Part shown: piece by piece, positions 19,824-33,465 of the stretch | How the letters are laid out: the number at the start of each line of letters is the position of its first letter | Numbering within the stretch: the stretch's first letter is position 1 | NCBI RefSeq assembly: GCF_000003605.2 | Contig: NW_003122418.1 | Span: 2,747 to 37,918, forward strand | Origin: Saccoglossus kowalevskii | Taxonomy: Eukaryota; Hemichordata; Enteropneusta; Harrimaniidae | DNA length: 35,172 bases | Direction of reading: 5' to 3' | Notes under the pieces: generated by a model | What the model was told of the DNA's origin: nothing | Seen by the model: the letters and a program-made list of their open reading frames with translations, nothing else | Database searches by the model: none | Position numbers and translations under genes: made by a program

Positions 19824-19840
19824 CCGAGGCTGAACCTCGG
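19824..19840. other. Perfect 6-bp hairpin followed by T run
   Basis: CCGAGG-CTGAA-CCTCGG, with a T7 run about 7 nt later on the plus strand. It might be a structured RNA end or chance. Confidence 0.35.
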
Positions 19841-20129
19841 TCATTATTTTTTTGTTCGGGTCATTACAATTGAATATTGACCGACTATTTGTGTATTATT
19901 ACATGGATGTCCCCACGAATGCGAATCGTCACTGTTAATGCCCTGGACTGAGCCCAAGAATAACGTATATGTAATAACTGCGTAACTGTAATGTGTAACT
20001 GTAATGAAGTTGGTGATGAAAAACATTACCTTTTCCGATGTAACCATGACACAATTAGGGAATTAAAAAATACATTATTTACAGTAATCTATGTTTATTC
20101 CCCTAACTACGAGTACAACTATTAGATAG

Positions 20130-20312
20130 GGATGATAGTTTTGTTTTGATTTTTTTCAAGTTTTGATGTTAAGTTATTTTGTAGTAGTCTAGCAAAATTG
20201 GTTTTTCATGTTTTGGAATTGTTTCAGCTTATTTTGTATGTGTTATTTTGGACTTTACACTAGCTCTGTATTGTGTATGTGCCAAATAAAGTATCCTATC
20301 CTTTCCTATGTG
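20130..20312 (+). mobile_element. Possible LINE 3' end
   Basis: A T-rich segment ends in CCAAATAAAGTATCCTATCC followed by a similar pentamer, resembling the short tandem tails of non-LTR elements. No protein remnant is visible. Confidence 0.3.
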
Positions 20313-20836
20313 TCAGAACGATATGAATAATGCATACGTTCGAGCCAGGTAACAAGGTTATATCTACTCATATGTACAGTGCATAATGGCGACTAAAAGG
20401 TCACTTTGACAATTATGGAAGATTTCCAAAGATTTCCAAAGTATAAGGTACACCCTGATATCATATCGCTGGTCCCCCACAACGTCTGGTCACATTTATA
20501 TATAAAACAGAAGACATTATTTTTACCTGAAAATATAATTGTTCTCAATATATTTCAATACTGTTCCACGTTCGCTTGACTAGAAGTCTTTGAGAGTATG
20601 CTCTGAATATGCAGTGTACTTTTTTGGATATTATAACAACGTTCTGTTATTCCATTTGACTGTAGTGATTACAAATGGAAGTTTTTCATCAAATCTTATG
20701 ATGAGTGATTTTGAAAGCATACCAATGACTCTATAATCTCTAAACAAATCTCAAAACAAGATTTCCAACAATGTGGACTCCTGCATTGATGTTTGCACTG
20801 CAGCTGCAAATCATCAAAAAAAATGACTACAATGTG

Positions 20837-20868
20837 CAATGCGCATGCGCCATTGACTTTGCGATTGG
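20837..20868. promoter_or_regulatory. NRF1-like palindrome with adjacent CCAAT box
   Basis: GCGCATGCGC (20841-20850) sits inside a near-palindrome CAATGCGCATGCGCCATTG, with ATTGG 9 bp further on. This resembles TATA-less animal promoters. No gene was identified on either side. Confidence 0.35.
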
Positions 20869-21059
20869 TCAGTGTCATCGCGGTCATCACCGCTGGGAAC
20901 TCTACACTAATTTATATAAACATTGTAAACTGTTTATATTATGGAATTGTTACGCCATTGTTCAGAATCAAATCGATGGTAACTAAAGATACATTCCGTG
21001 AAGCTATATTAAATCCAATATGATGAGGAATGTGACTATGTAACTACGGTTCCATCGTT

Positions 21060-24000
21060 ATTATGATGTAGTATGTTTTAAATATTTGTGCTGAATTAGT
21101 TCCTCAGTGGTCAGGAAAAAGGTAGCGGCATGGTGGTGCAAACTAACCCCACATAATTTTATAGCTAAATTACCCCGAATCGAACCTCAAATGCCAGCTC
21201 GCCACTCACACGTATGATGTGTGTGGCTCAAGAAATTTCACAGTGCGCGCTGGGTTTGCATTGTCCCAGTCATGAATGGAAATAGTTTGAAACATTGTTT
21301 TTAGTTTGTTGTCATATCCAACATTTTCTTTTAAAATAAACGGTCGAGACATATCAAATAAACATAGGAATACAAAGAATTATTCACCGTTTATGTGGTG
21401 CCATTGTTGCAGTTCAGTTTGGGTTAATTTTGAATAAGATCTGGTCAACCTCTTGCACAGTCCATAAGTTCACGAAGTTACAATAGGTCTGTGTAACCTC
21501 GTTTCCGAGTAATTCACCTATTCACCCCATCACAGTATATTCCTAATTATACAAACTTTAATGTAAAGTACAGAATTCATTTTAAGCATGCAGTCGTGAT
21601 GATATGATGGATTCGGACGGCGAACCAAAAACACGGCACGCAATGTCGCAGTAGCACGTAACACAAAGTTGAATGCGATGATGTAGACATGTTTGACCCT
21701 GTCGTATGATAGTGCATACGGTGTTATCATGAATCATAATCATAAACCATAATCACTAGCATTTCGCAGGTAACAATTGAAGTACGCTTCAATAAAACGC
21801 CCTCATCAACTGAGAATTAAGTTACTTTTGTTTTTTGCTATTTTATTTCCCGTTTGTGGGCATCATGTCTAGTACATTGTTTAGATACCTGGCTTCCTCG
21901 CTCCGTTGTGGCGTTTCTACGGTTAGTATAAGGAACCCATTGATGGCGTAGTAAATCAGTTTATCGCCCCATAAGTCATTCTGCAAGTATATAATATTCT
22001 CATTTTATTGGTCTTCACAAGAAGCGCGGAAACAGTCTCCAATCGTTAATAATTTCAAAACTCTGTATATTTTAAAGTTATACTACTCAATAACATACTA
22101 ATCATTTGAAAAAAATATGTAATATATTCCCAAAAAATTCGTATGTGATGAAGCTATGCAGGGTTCAAAAAGAGTGTGATGTCATAGGGTGATTTATGGT
22201 TCTTTCATTTAATGGTTGTTATAATAGTCACTGGTCACTTTTAATAGCAGCCGCTTACATGTACCGAACTACGTGACGTTCTCTAGTATATTGACATTTT
22301 GTATATTAAAGCAAAAAATACAAATAACAAATACCATGAAAATATTACAACCATTTAACATGTGTGTTTCCATAGTTACATGTTCAATCATAGACTTTAA
22401 AAATACTAAAATAAAAATGTATTGTAAGGTCTACGTTTCAATGCACCGGGCCATTAGCTAAGTATACGTAGTAGACGTTATACGGTTCCCCTGCCCGTAT
22501 CTTGTGTATAAATCTACTTGTCCCCGTAGTAAAAACAGCGTTAGTATTAAATTAAAGTACACACTTTCCAATTGGCGTACATACGGGCCAGTTTGTTTAC
22601 ACCTGCGGTAGTTAGCCGAAAGCGGAAATACAGTACACTGACAATTACTTTCACGTGGGGTAACGTCACGACCTGAATGTGTTATCACATCAGACTGTTT
22701 ACTGAGAGTGGTTCTGCTAACGGCTATGGTTATTTGACCTGCATGTATAAGAGAAAACAATAATGGGCACTTTTTCAAACATTTGACACAATTTTAATAA
22801 TTTGTGATATTTGATCCCGAGACCCTTTCTTTGTGTAGAAGGTGCTCCGCTCATCCCGCCCGACACATACACGTCATACATACGCGGACCTTCAGTGTAA
22901 CCGCACTCCAGGGTGCTCTAAGTATCCATCTAGAATGTTATCTCTGAAATGCCTTGTATCGGCAACTTGTTAATAAATACCTTACTAGGGTTCGTAGTGG
23001 CTACCCTCGATCCATGGTTACTTAGGATTGTTGTTGTGTAGTGCTTTGTCTACGAATTACGTGGCATCTACTATTACGGTCGTTAATGTTATAGCTTGAT
23101 TGAAAACATAAAAAACGAGTAGAAATTATTATTGATGTATTACTAGAAATGACAATATTGCCTAAAACAACTTGAACAATAACGATGAAAACACAAAATA
23201 TATGGAATCCATGGCATTTCCCCATGTCCAAGGTCATATCGTGTGAAAGGGAAATCGGTTACACCATTAACTCAATTGTTTTATTGCGTGATTAACGATT
23301 ATATTTTGAAGGCCAAAGAAATTATAAAATATCAATATAGTTAACAGAACCATCACTCAAATCATCGTTGTACGGATTAGTTACATGTAAACTAGTCGTA
23401 TTCCTGTATTTGAGGCTTTCGAGCTTCTGAACGCCAATAGTATAGTAACTAACCTTGTGATATTTTAAGTCCCATGCTGGTGAGTCAAAATCACCGTGAC
23501 GGCGGCTCTGTGTCCCAAATACACTGGTCTAGCAATGACGGTTTGCTGATTAGAAACATACATGAACAACGGTTCAGCTACACCTTAAATGGAACCTCGG
23601 ACTAAATCCTCATTAAATTTATTAAAGGTTTTTCCTAATTATTTTTTGAAAGAAATGTTTGGGAAATGTTATTTTAGACACGTGATGCCAGTAATCGAGT
23701 GTTCACCATTGTAATACGTAACCACAGTCACTAGGTCAAGCAGAGTGACTGTGACGTGACTTACTTCGATGTTTACAGGACGCATGGCCTTCAGAACAAG
23801 CACTATATTGCAGTGAGTTTTCTTAATAACCCTAAATCATTTCAACGTGGAATGTCTACACAATCATAACAGGATGCAATACAAATGAAAACAGTGTCGC
23901 AAACGGGTGGTCACGTGACTATGGTAGAGTATCCAAAATGAATTAACAGGAAATATTTTGATTTCAGTACTCAAATACACTTACAAATAACATATGGCGA

Positions 24001-25500
24001 ACGTCATCAACTATTGAATTCACGAGGTTTTTTAAAAATTGGTTTTAAAAGTGTGTTTTGTTTTCAATGGAGTCCCTGTTTTTTGCGTGGATTTCTTGTC
24101 TCTCCTTTCGATTCAAGACTGCAAAAAAAATCAAATTTGTACTGAAACGAAATCTTTTTTTTGTTTAAAACGCCCATAAGTAAAAACAGTTCATCGCCAG
24201 GGTCCAGGTGTCAGCCTCGTCGATATTGTAATAAATAGCTGTCCATGTATGATGGCGACATAAACCTTACGAAACAACTACCCATTCCTTTGTGTAGTGT
24301 GTACCTGGCTACGCAGTCTCTTCAAAAGTAATTGGCTTTCTTATGCCAAGTCATATAGAACAGAAGACGAGAGTGGTGGCTGTAAAACGCAGGTACAAAC
24401 ATAGATGATAGCTCATAAACTGCATGGTACTTTCAATAGGACATAAAATTATTTGGAGAGTAGCACAACGCGGCACCGAGACATCACCAAGCGGTACAAA
24501 TTGGAGGTTTTGAGGTTGTTTGAGGATATTGCTCCAACGTTATCAAATCATAAAACAGTTAGGAAAAGTAATATTATGATGAAAATGATTAGTATAACAA
24601 ATATTACCGTAAATATGGGTTAACAATAGAAATTTACGTAGTTTACTAAGCAGTCTATGCAAAAATGCACAATCATCGCGTCGGAAAAGTTGATCATCTT
24701 AACAGTCATTGTGATGTCGCAATTAGACAACGAATATTGTGAGAATATAATTTCTTGTAAACTAGCTACATCAGGAATTAGCGGCATTACAGATTAGCCT
24801 AATTAGCTGAAATTAACAGTATTCAAGTGCAAAAGATTTATCGCTGGCTATGCACAATGTGTCTATTTTTTATCAAGGGACTATCACGTTGATAAGTTCA
24901 AGACCTGATATATAAATAACCCAAACGTGATATCGACGATAACGGCTGTACCTTCTCATCTATCCCTTGACAATACACGGACGAAGTGATGTACACGATA
25001 GAAGAACCGGGTCGAGCAACTAACGTATATGGTAAAACCACGGAGCTAAAAAACATATAGATGCTATTTTTTTTACCAATCGGGCAGTCACGGTCGATTT
25101 GAAATGTCGTGCTGGGTGTGAATAGATTGAGGAGATATATACACCCAGAACAACGTTTTCAATTGACTGTGTGGATAACGAAGAAAACATGTCGGAAATG
25201 TAACATCGAGATTAACACCGGTACGTGTACAGTGTGTCACCGCATCCGATTGCATGTATCACGGTTCTTCTAGTAACCGTGCATGTGTGTAACACACACC
25301 GCATGAGGGGTAAGATAAATCCGTATAACATAATAATGATACGGCTGAAACGGATGTGTTCTACATTGCACACTGTATGTAGCCTGGCAAGTACGAAAAT
25401 ATGCCAGTACTAGCCAACATATATAAACATTATTAACCACAGGTTGCACTAAGTGCATGTTTACAACACTTGTCCGAGTCGTGATAAATGTCGAGACAAA
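21060..25500. other. Long gene-free stretch
   Basis: AT-rich DNA downstream of the KLF15-like gene. No reading frame above about 106 codons, no tRNA and no clear repeat was seen. It may hold regulatory DNA, but nothing can be assigned by eye. Confidence 0.45.
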
Positions 25501-26114
25501 CTCCTCCAAATTCCAACAGGAATAGTTTATTAAAACATAGTATACAACATTGATCAGAAGAGGAATGTGAAATGAATATTAAGTTCATGTTTGAAATCTC
25601 AAATCAATTAATTACATAATCCAAAATTAATTCATATTGGTAATGCAAGACTGTATGTTTATATACATAACACTGTGTTTCAGCCTGCTACAAATTATAC
25701 TATGCTGGAGTTAAACGAAATAGAAATTCAATATACATAGCCTAGAGGCGACCGCTAGGAAAACATTGCATAGTTCTCTGGGATATAAGATAACCTTGAC
25801 ATGACTGATGTCAACAACACGACCACCACTGGCAATGCTTCGCATTTCATAATTCCATTGACAAAACAGGTATTATATACATGAGTTTACAAAATCGTAT
25901 ACTTTAGTTCAGCAACACGTGTCCAGATACTCTACAAAATGTTGACCTCGTTTAGAAAATAATAAAAACAATGTAGTCCACAGAGTAAAGTTTGAAAGAA
26001 ATATACTGTAGCGTAGTACAGGTAAAGTGCATGAACTGTTCAATGGACACGCTGGCCTTTCAACTATAATACATTTCTATTACGTCTGGGGTTATCAGTT
26101 AAATGACTTAACTA

Positions 26115-26120
26115 TTTATT
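26115..26120 (-). terminator. Poly(A) signal of the KLF15-like gene
   Basis: AATAAA on the minus strand, 62 nt after the stop codon. A further AATAAA lies near 25527, so a longer 3' UTR is possible. Confidence 0.5.
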
Positions 26121-26181
26121 CTCTTCACCCAACTCAAAATAATGTTACCGGACCTCATCACGGTCTGAATCGATCAATAGT

Positions 26182-27345
<1,164 letters not shown>

Positions 27346-27413
27346 TTAGTCACACACTGAGTCTCCAATCATGGGTTACAGTATTAGTAGCTGTGAGTCG
27401 AGTGAAATAGTAG

Positions 27414-27422
27414 CCTTTTATG
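27414..27422 (-). promoter_or_regulatory. TATA box of the KLF15-like gene
   Basis: CATAAAAGG on the minus strand. A start about 30 bp downstream falls near 27385, giving a 5' leader of roughly 90 nt before the ATG. Confidence 0.6.
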
Positions 27423-27457
27423 AAGCTGTCTGCTGAAGTAGTCCGGTCTGCTTTTCT

Positions 27458-27462
27458 ATTGG
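27458..27462 (-). promoter_or_regulatory. CCAAT box of the KLF15-like gene
   Basis: CCAAT on the minus strand, in GAGCCAATAG, about 40 bp upstream of the TATA box, a usual arrangement. Confidence 0.5.
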
Positions 27463-27469
27463 CTCCTCA

Positions 27470-30400
27470 GCGCAAAACCTGTAAGAGGAAAACAGATTAA
27501 GAAGTATGAGATCTGGTTGGTTGACTTCACCCTGTGGTTATAATCACACTGGTTAATTTATTATTAAGACCTGTTTTATCTAACTATTTTGCATATAATA
27601 GCCGTGCCTTTTATTATAGTAGGCTACTACATCGTATGTACCTGTCTAATCGTTGACATGGTGTTTAATGATGTCACATCGCCATGTAAACAGGCTAGCT
27701 GACCAGGGGAGAAATGGAATTTGACCCCAATGTAATCACACTTAGCCGCAAGAAGCCGGATCTGATTTCTCCTCTGGAATGGAAACTTTTTCGCGGGAAA
27801 TGATCATATAGAAAATATCTCATGGGTATATTGCCAACTTTCTAATATGATAACAGGGCTTGACTTAACGCATGTGAGGTCATAGGGATCAAATATGTTT
27901 AGAAATAACGAATGAAATGTACACCTAAATATTTTCTCTGCTAAACCCGTGGTGAATGGCCAACGTACGTCATTAAAGGGGAAAAGTCAAATGGTCAAGA
28001 TGTAGTAAATACCACCAAATAAAATACCAAACAATGTACCAAGAGTTTTTTTTATTCAACCGACACACATACGTAAAGATAGCAAGATATATATGTTGTT
28101 GTTGTTTCGTTAAATTCTCATATACTGCTTGGGGCTTTTGTGAAAATTGACTCTATTCTTTGTTGAAACACAGATACAATATAGTCGCCACGGTAAGGAT
28201 GTTACAACACGTATATCGAAAATGCAATTGTGATAACGATCTTTTCAAACAGAGTGTGATCCAAGTTGAACTGAATCATCTGTGGTAGCGACTCGGCCTT
28301 GTTTTACAACCATTTCTCAATAGTTATCGCTATTTTTCAGACGAAGATGTCCTACTTCATACGATTTATCAAACGGTAATATTTCACGATTCTTATCGAC
28401 CTGTTGAAATATTTTTGATTTAACGTCTCAATATTAAGTGAGTTGTTGACATAGTATTGGCATGAATATTGAACACAAAGCTGAAAGCAAGATTGATTGA
28501 GTTGGTTATCTCCTCATGAGATTTCATAATAAACTGCATTTACATGTTCGAACACAAAGCAGAATGATGGAGAAGATTATATAATATCACGTGTCCTGGT
28601 CGCGATATTTCGGTTAGACATGTACAAGTGAGTAACTGTGAGACATCGCCTATACACCCAATATCATGTGATCCAATAACAAACTGATTTGTACATGTGT
28701 GTTTTTAACGACGTTTTCGAACTTTTTAATGTTATGTGAAAAAGCTCCTTAAAGTCTGAAGTATGACATTTTGTACGTGTTTGTTCATGTTAAGAACTCG
28801 GTCGAGTTTCAATGCAATGTTTTGTTCTGTAATTTAACTGTCCTACAGTGGATTGTCCCATCCTCTACAGTTTATCCTTACCTGAAACTATTAAAAAATA
28901 TATATAGGAAATCGAACCATTTCGGATTTCACCGTATCAATTGAGAGAAATCTCTCCCGTCTCGTATGAGATACGACTTGAAGTGAGGTTTTCCGAATTA
29001 CAAGTCACGGTAGTATGCCATAGTTGGTATATGGGTTTTAACAGTCGTGCCAGTATTTTGTTATGTAATTAAACTCACATTATATTCCATTACCACTTAG
29101 GGATATATCTCTGAGTGTCTAACTAGTTGCAAGAAATAAAGTTAAATACCAACGTTCTGTGAAATATTAGAAATCAGTAATCTACCGTAAAAACGTACAA
29201 GTCTAAAAATATCAAATATGACTTTTTAGCGTAACATTTTCCAAAAAATGCTTTTTCACTTCTATGCATTCTTCGTTCAAATGTTATCACCGGCCATTTG
29301 CACGGTACGTCTCAAATTTATAAATTTTATACTTGTCTATGCGTTACACGTTAATTTCGTGCGCGGGACTAAGTTTCGTAGTATATACTCTTTGCATGTG
29401 ACGTCATCTTACCACACGATGTTAGTACAGGAAACAGTTGAAAAACATTGACAGGGTCTCCAATATCAACAGCGTTCGAACAAGTTATGGTGCAAGTCAA
29501 GTTTAGTCGACTCCATATTATGCTTATCCTCGGGGGTGGAGCTACTTCACAAGACGTTCCACGTTGCTACGACGCGCACCACTGTACATGCATTTCTATG
29601 GGCTCTGTGCGCGCTGCTGTGGAACGCCGGTCGAGCCGGTGAAAATTTGAGAAAACAACACAAACTCAACTTTGAAGTAATCCCAAACAACCAAACTTAT
29701 ATATGTTACACACGTAGGGCTAATCATGTTACACTGTTCAGAGGAGTCTCAACAGTTATCCCAAAGTACCGTTTTATGCGAGTTTTGGGCCTTTGTTTTC
29801 ACCGCCGCAGGTTGCCAGGCGGTGAAAATGCCCGGATGTCCGCCCCGGAGGATATACGTTTCATTCTTCTCGCAATCGTGTTATCAGTATTGAATCAACA
29901 TTGGAACATTACAATGACACCGTTTTTTAAACCGAAGTTTTCATATAAAATATTTACTGAACTATACAAAGCTATATATTGATGGAAAGTTTATTTCAGA
30001 CTGCATGATATGCAATTGTGCGTATTCGTGTGTGTAGTCACGTGATTTCACGATAACGCTATGGCATTGGCAGTTGAACTCTTCGTCACACTCTTATTAA
30101 AGATTGATTCGTGCACTACATACGTTCGATTGATGTGACGTGGCAAGGGTAATTCACTCCTCGCGATAACATCGTGCCAAAGAAAACAAAGAAAGATACT
30201 ATCATTCAATACGGCAGAACAAATACACATATATAATCAATGCTTTCCGTTATCTCGACATTTATAAAAAAAATATTTAAAATACAGTCTTGAGGTGAAT
30301 TTTCGTCGACAGAAGAAAATAGTAACTGGTTGTGGGAATAGGGCGTCCACGTGAACAAATCGTGACAATGACGTATACTTATTAATTTATTGAAGCATTA

Positions 30401-30870
30401 GATAGTTTTCAAAATAACGTGCATTCGTGGGCAGGTACATGTACCAATTCAGTCTCACCGAGCGAGGTACAAGTCGTATGTACCTTGCGGGCGAAAACTA
30501 AGGGACAGATATGTCTACATCAGTATTTTGGCGATAATAGTATTATGAAGGCAGGGCTCGTCAGATATGTGCCCCGTCTATCTATTTGAAATGCCCTCTC
30601 AATATCTCTACAAATTATTAACACTTTAAATGTATTTAAGTCTGGATTTTAAATGCATTTTTAATGAGTATTCCAACATTTTTTAACTAAATCACTGCTT
30701 AGTTTTTAGTTAGTTTTTCTATTTCAGATTTTTAAATATAAACATATACATATAGATTTAATATAGCGTTTTGAGATTTGTTTACATGTGAAATGCTTTA
30801 TAAATATTGATATAATCATGAATATTTAACTTGAAAACTTACATAAAGCAGTGCTCATCGATGACAACTC
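27470..30870. other. Gene-free stretch upstream of the KLF15-like gene
   Basis: No supported gene. The longest frame (29536-29982, 148 codons, +) has no recognisable domain. One 11-bp perfect hairpin lies at 29796-29828. Confidence 0.45.
29796..29828. repeat. Perfect 11-bp inverted repeat
   Basis: TTTTCACCGCC and GGCGGTGAAAA flank an 11-nt loop. GC-rich in an AT-rich setting. Confidence 0.6.
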
Positions 30871-30919
30871 ATTATGATGACTGAAATTTGCATAATTGCA
30901 TGTTTGTTTGTTTTTTAAA

Positions 30920-31395
30920 TTTAAAGCAAGGTCCCAACACCTGGATTAGAATAGAATTAAAAAAGAAATGGGAAAATAATACTTCCGAAGACTGGACTTG
31001 CTCAAGTTGTAGGGAAGGAGATGAAACCCTGGAACATTTTGTCCCTCGTTTTTTCAATGCCGGGAGAAAACAATCTTTACGCAGATTTTGAACAAATGAA
31101 AGACATAATATGGGTGGCATTTATACAGCCATTGACAAAATAGTCAAACAATTCCTTTTCAGTGCCATAGAATCCAGACAAAAGTTTGTTGTTTACACTT
31201 TTTTACTTTTCCTTAATACCGATATTTAACATTTGACTCAGTTTTCCGCTTTTGTATTTTTTTTCTTTAATTCTAACATTTGATCCAATTTTTGTTGTTT
31301 AATTAGTTAAATTGTTGTTAATGATTTGTAACTTATGCAGCTCCTATTTATTTATTCAAATGGTGAGCCCCTGATTGAAAAATAAATTTAAAAAA
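30920..31395 (+). mobile_element. LINE 3' remnant
   Basis: The plus strand encodes DWTCSSCREGDETLEHFVPR followed by FFNAGRKQSLRRF and a stop, a C-x2-C...E-x2-EHF...R pattern like the C-terminal knuckle of LINE ORF2 proteins, where the last Cys appears replaced. A downstream AT-rich trailer ends in GATTGAAAAATAAATTT near 31395. Nothing of the RT remains. Confidence 0.55.
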
Positions 31396-31550
31396 TCAGC
31401 CAGAGAAGTAAGAAATACTAGTGGAATATCCATTTTTACAAAACTTCAACAGTGTGAAGTATGAAATTTCATAAATTATATAGTTTGTAGTTACTAAATA
31501 GTTAGTGCTATGAGGTTTATTTCCTGAAAACTTCTCCAAGCTCCTTCACT

Positions 31551-31605
31551 TTAGGGCATTGTGGGTATATAACTTTAACGCATGCGCACTATTTAAAATG
31601 GCGGC
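31551..31605 (+). promoter_or_regulatory. Promoter with NRF1-like and YY1-like sites at the start codon
   Basis: CGCATGCGCA (31579-31588) matches NRF1, and AAAATGGCGGC (31595-31605), which contains the ATG, matches the YY1 motif that often overlaps start codons of housekeeping genes. Upstream GCATTGTGGG resembles part of a ZNF143 site. Together they support a real promoter on the plus strand. Confidence 0.6.
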
Positions 31606-31856
31606 TTCCTGTGTTAGTGTTGATATTGATGCAGACGATTATTTTGGTTTTTATCGAAAGTTTGAAGAATTCTTCAATTCAAAATGTCACAATATGACTT
31701 TCGGAAACGGTAAGATTGGCAGCTTAATGATAAAAATGACAAAAAATCTACAAAATGGAGATTTTACTATACCTGCGTCTACTTTCAAAGAGGCGTTGAT
31801 GGAGCCGCCTCCTGACCTCATGAAGCCGAGTTCACAGTGTTCTTCACTACAGGCAG
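31598..31856 (+). CDS. First coding exon of an unrecognised gene
   Basis: ATG at 31598 opens MAASCVSVDIDADDYFGFYR and runs 86 codons to CSSLQA plus one base, then a donor AG|GTATCA at 31856/31857 (phase 1). A further in-frame ATG lies upstream at 31559, but the promoter motifs favour 31598. The peptide includes KFEEFFNSKCHNMTFGNGKI and FTIPASTFKEALMEPPPDLM, well-mixed and protein-like. I do not recognise the family. Downstream exons were not found in the window, so the gene probably continues beyond 35172, with the foldback element in its first intron. Alternatively it is a short orphan frame, less likely given the promoter. Confidence 0.6.
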
Positions 31857-32568
31857 GTATCATACATTATTTAAAATTATTAGGATGCTTTTATATATTC
31901 TTCAAAATCACATATTTGTTTTGTTTCATTTTTACCAAAAATGTAAAATGCTGAACTATAAATATTTACGTAAAACTTAAGAAACATTGCTACTCTGTTC
32001 TTCCGGCTGCGGAATGGAGATCGTATCCATGTCGTATTCAAGTCAGGAAAAATATTCTCCTAATTAGTATTCGTGAAAGTTTTTTAGTTTTGGCAAATCT
32101 CCCAGTAAATTTTCTTGGTGTGAACAAACTACGTTAAAATAGCGGGATTAGGAGATTTTTACCTAGTTTTAATTAATTTAAAAAAAATTCTATCGAACTG
32201 TTTTAAATTCGGTATTTTACTGTCCTTCTATATTTAATTTCATTTTATCATTCTACTTGGCCTTGTCAGATTAGTGGTCTGACAGTTTATCTAAAAAACA
32301 TATTGATATTTTCAAAAGCACTTTGCAATTGTAGCTGCATAAGCAAAAATTTGCATATGATTTGTGAGCGCAGTTCTGTAATATTATGATATTTCTGTCT
32401 GCTTGGCACATTGAGTTGGTCACATGATAAAAAAGTCATCACCTGATATCACTTGTTCATAGTTCGGTTCATGGATAATACAAGCCCATGACATCAGTTG
32501 TATCAACAAGCTCTCCTAATAGATGTATCCTTGTACTAGTTAAACTTAAAATTTTAATCATGTGAGAT
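31857..32568 (+). other. Putative intron 1, left part
   Basis: AT-rich sequence following the donor site. No exon was recognised. Confidence 0.4.
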
Positions 32569-32644
32569 TGCGAGGCGCGGAATGTAAATTTATTATTTTG
32601 TGTATACTAGAATAAAACGTACTAATAATTCAAAATTACATACA

Positions 32645-33085
32645 TATTGGAGGCCGTGGCGTGTGTGTTTTAAAATGATGTGTGCATTTTAAAAACGGCG
32701 TGACTGTGCGTTTTAATGGTGTGTGTTTCAAAATGATAGATGTGTGTATGAGTTCATTAAATGTATGTGCATTAAAAATGATGTGTGTATTTTAAATGGC
32801 GTGTGTATTAAAGTGATGTGTGTATTTAAAAAAAATATGTGTGTTTAAAAAATGACGTTTTAAAAATTATGTACGTTTAAAAAATGATGTGTGTATTAAA
32901 AACGATGTGTGTATTAAAATGACGTGTGTTTAAAAACGATGTGTGTGTTTTAAACGACGTGTGTGTTTCAAAATGAAGTGTGTGTTTTGTAAATTATGTG
33001 TATATTAAAATGACGCGTGTGTTTTAAAAATTATATGTATATTAAAATTGACGTGTGTTTTAAAATAATGTGTGTTTAAAACTGA
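32645..33085. repeat. Left arm minisatellite, ~20-bp units
   Basis: Tandem units combine GTGTGTGT, TTTTAAAA and ATGACGTG or AACGATGTG. Many carry TGACGT. Confidence 0.85.
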
Positions 33086-33249
33086 CGTGGGGCCGAATAC
33101 TGGTCTATCCGTGATAAATCGACAGGCCTCTGACAGTGTCGGTAAATTTATAAGGCCGAATGAATAAAACGTTCGCGCTGGACACATTTCTTTCTACCTA
33201 CCTCATTGATGTTATAGAAATCTACAAACGAAAATGGCTACCACTTGAG

Positions 33250-33462
33250 ACGATGCCTCCACAGGCGTGAATAAGTTAATGCATTTTTTTTACACACACA
33301 CGAAAAAAATCGATGAAATCATTCAAAGATAGCGCCCTCCACAGGCGTAAAAAGGTTAATGCACGTGTTTTTTTGCACACACACGAAAAAAAATCATTCA
33401 AAAATAGCGCCTCCTACAGGCGTAAAAATGTTAATGCACGTGTTTTTTTTTCACACACGAAA
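33250..33462. repeat. Three ~80-bp tandem repeats in the foldback centre
   Basis: Units begin CTCCACAGGCGT (third: CTCCTACAGGCGT), then AA-rich sequence, GTTAATGCA, a T run, CACACACACGAAAAAAATC and ATTCAAAGATAGCGCC. Starts are near 33256, 33336 and 33411. Confidence 0.8.
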
Positions 33463-33465
33463 TTT

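Noticed and set aside
19824-19853. Bacterial-type terminator (hairpin plus T run)
   Set aside because: The locus is eukaryotic and the T run is offset from the stem; listed only as a hairpin.
29536-29982. 148-codon frame, possible small gene
   Set aside because: No domain, no splice or poly(A) context and it contains the GC hairpin; support is too weak.
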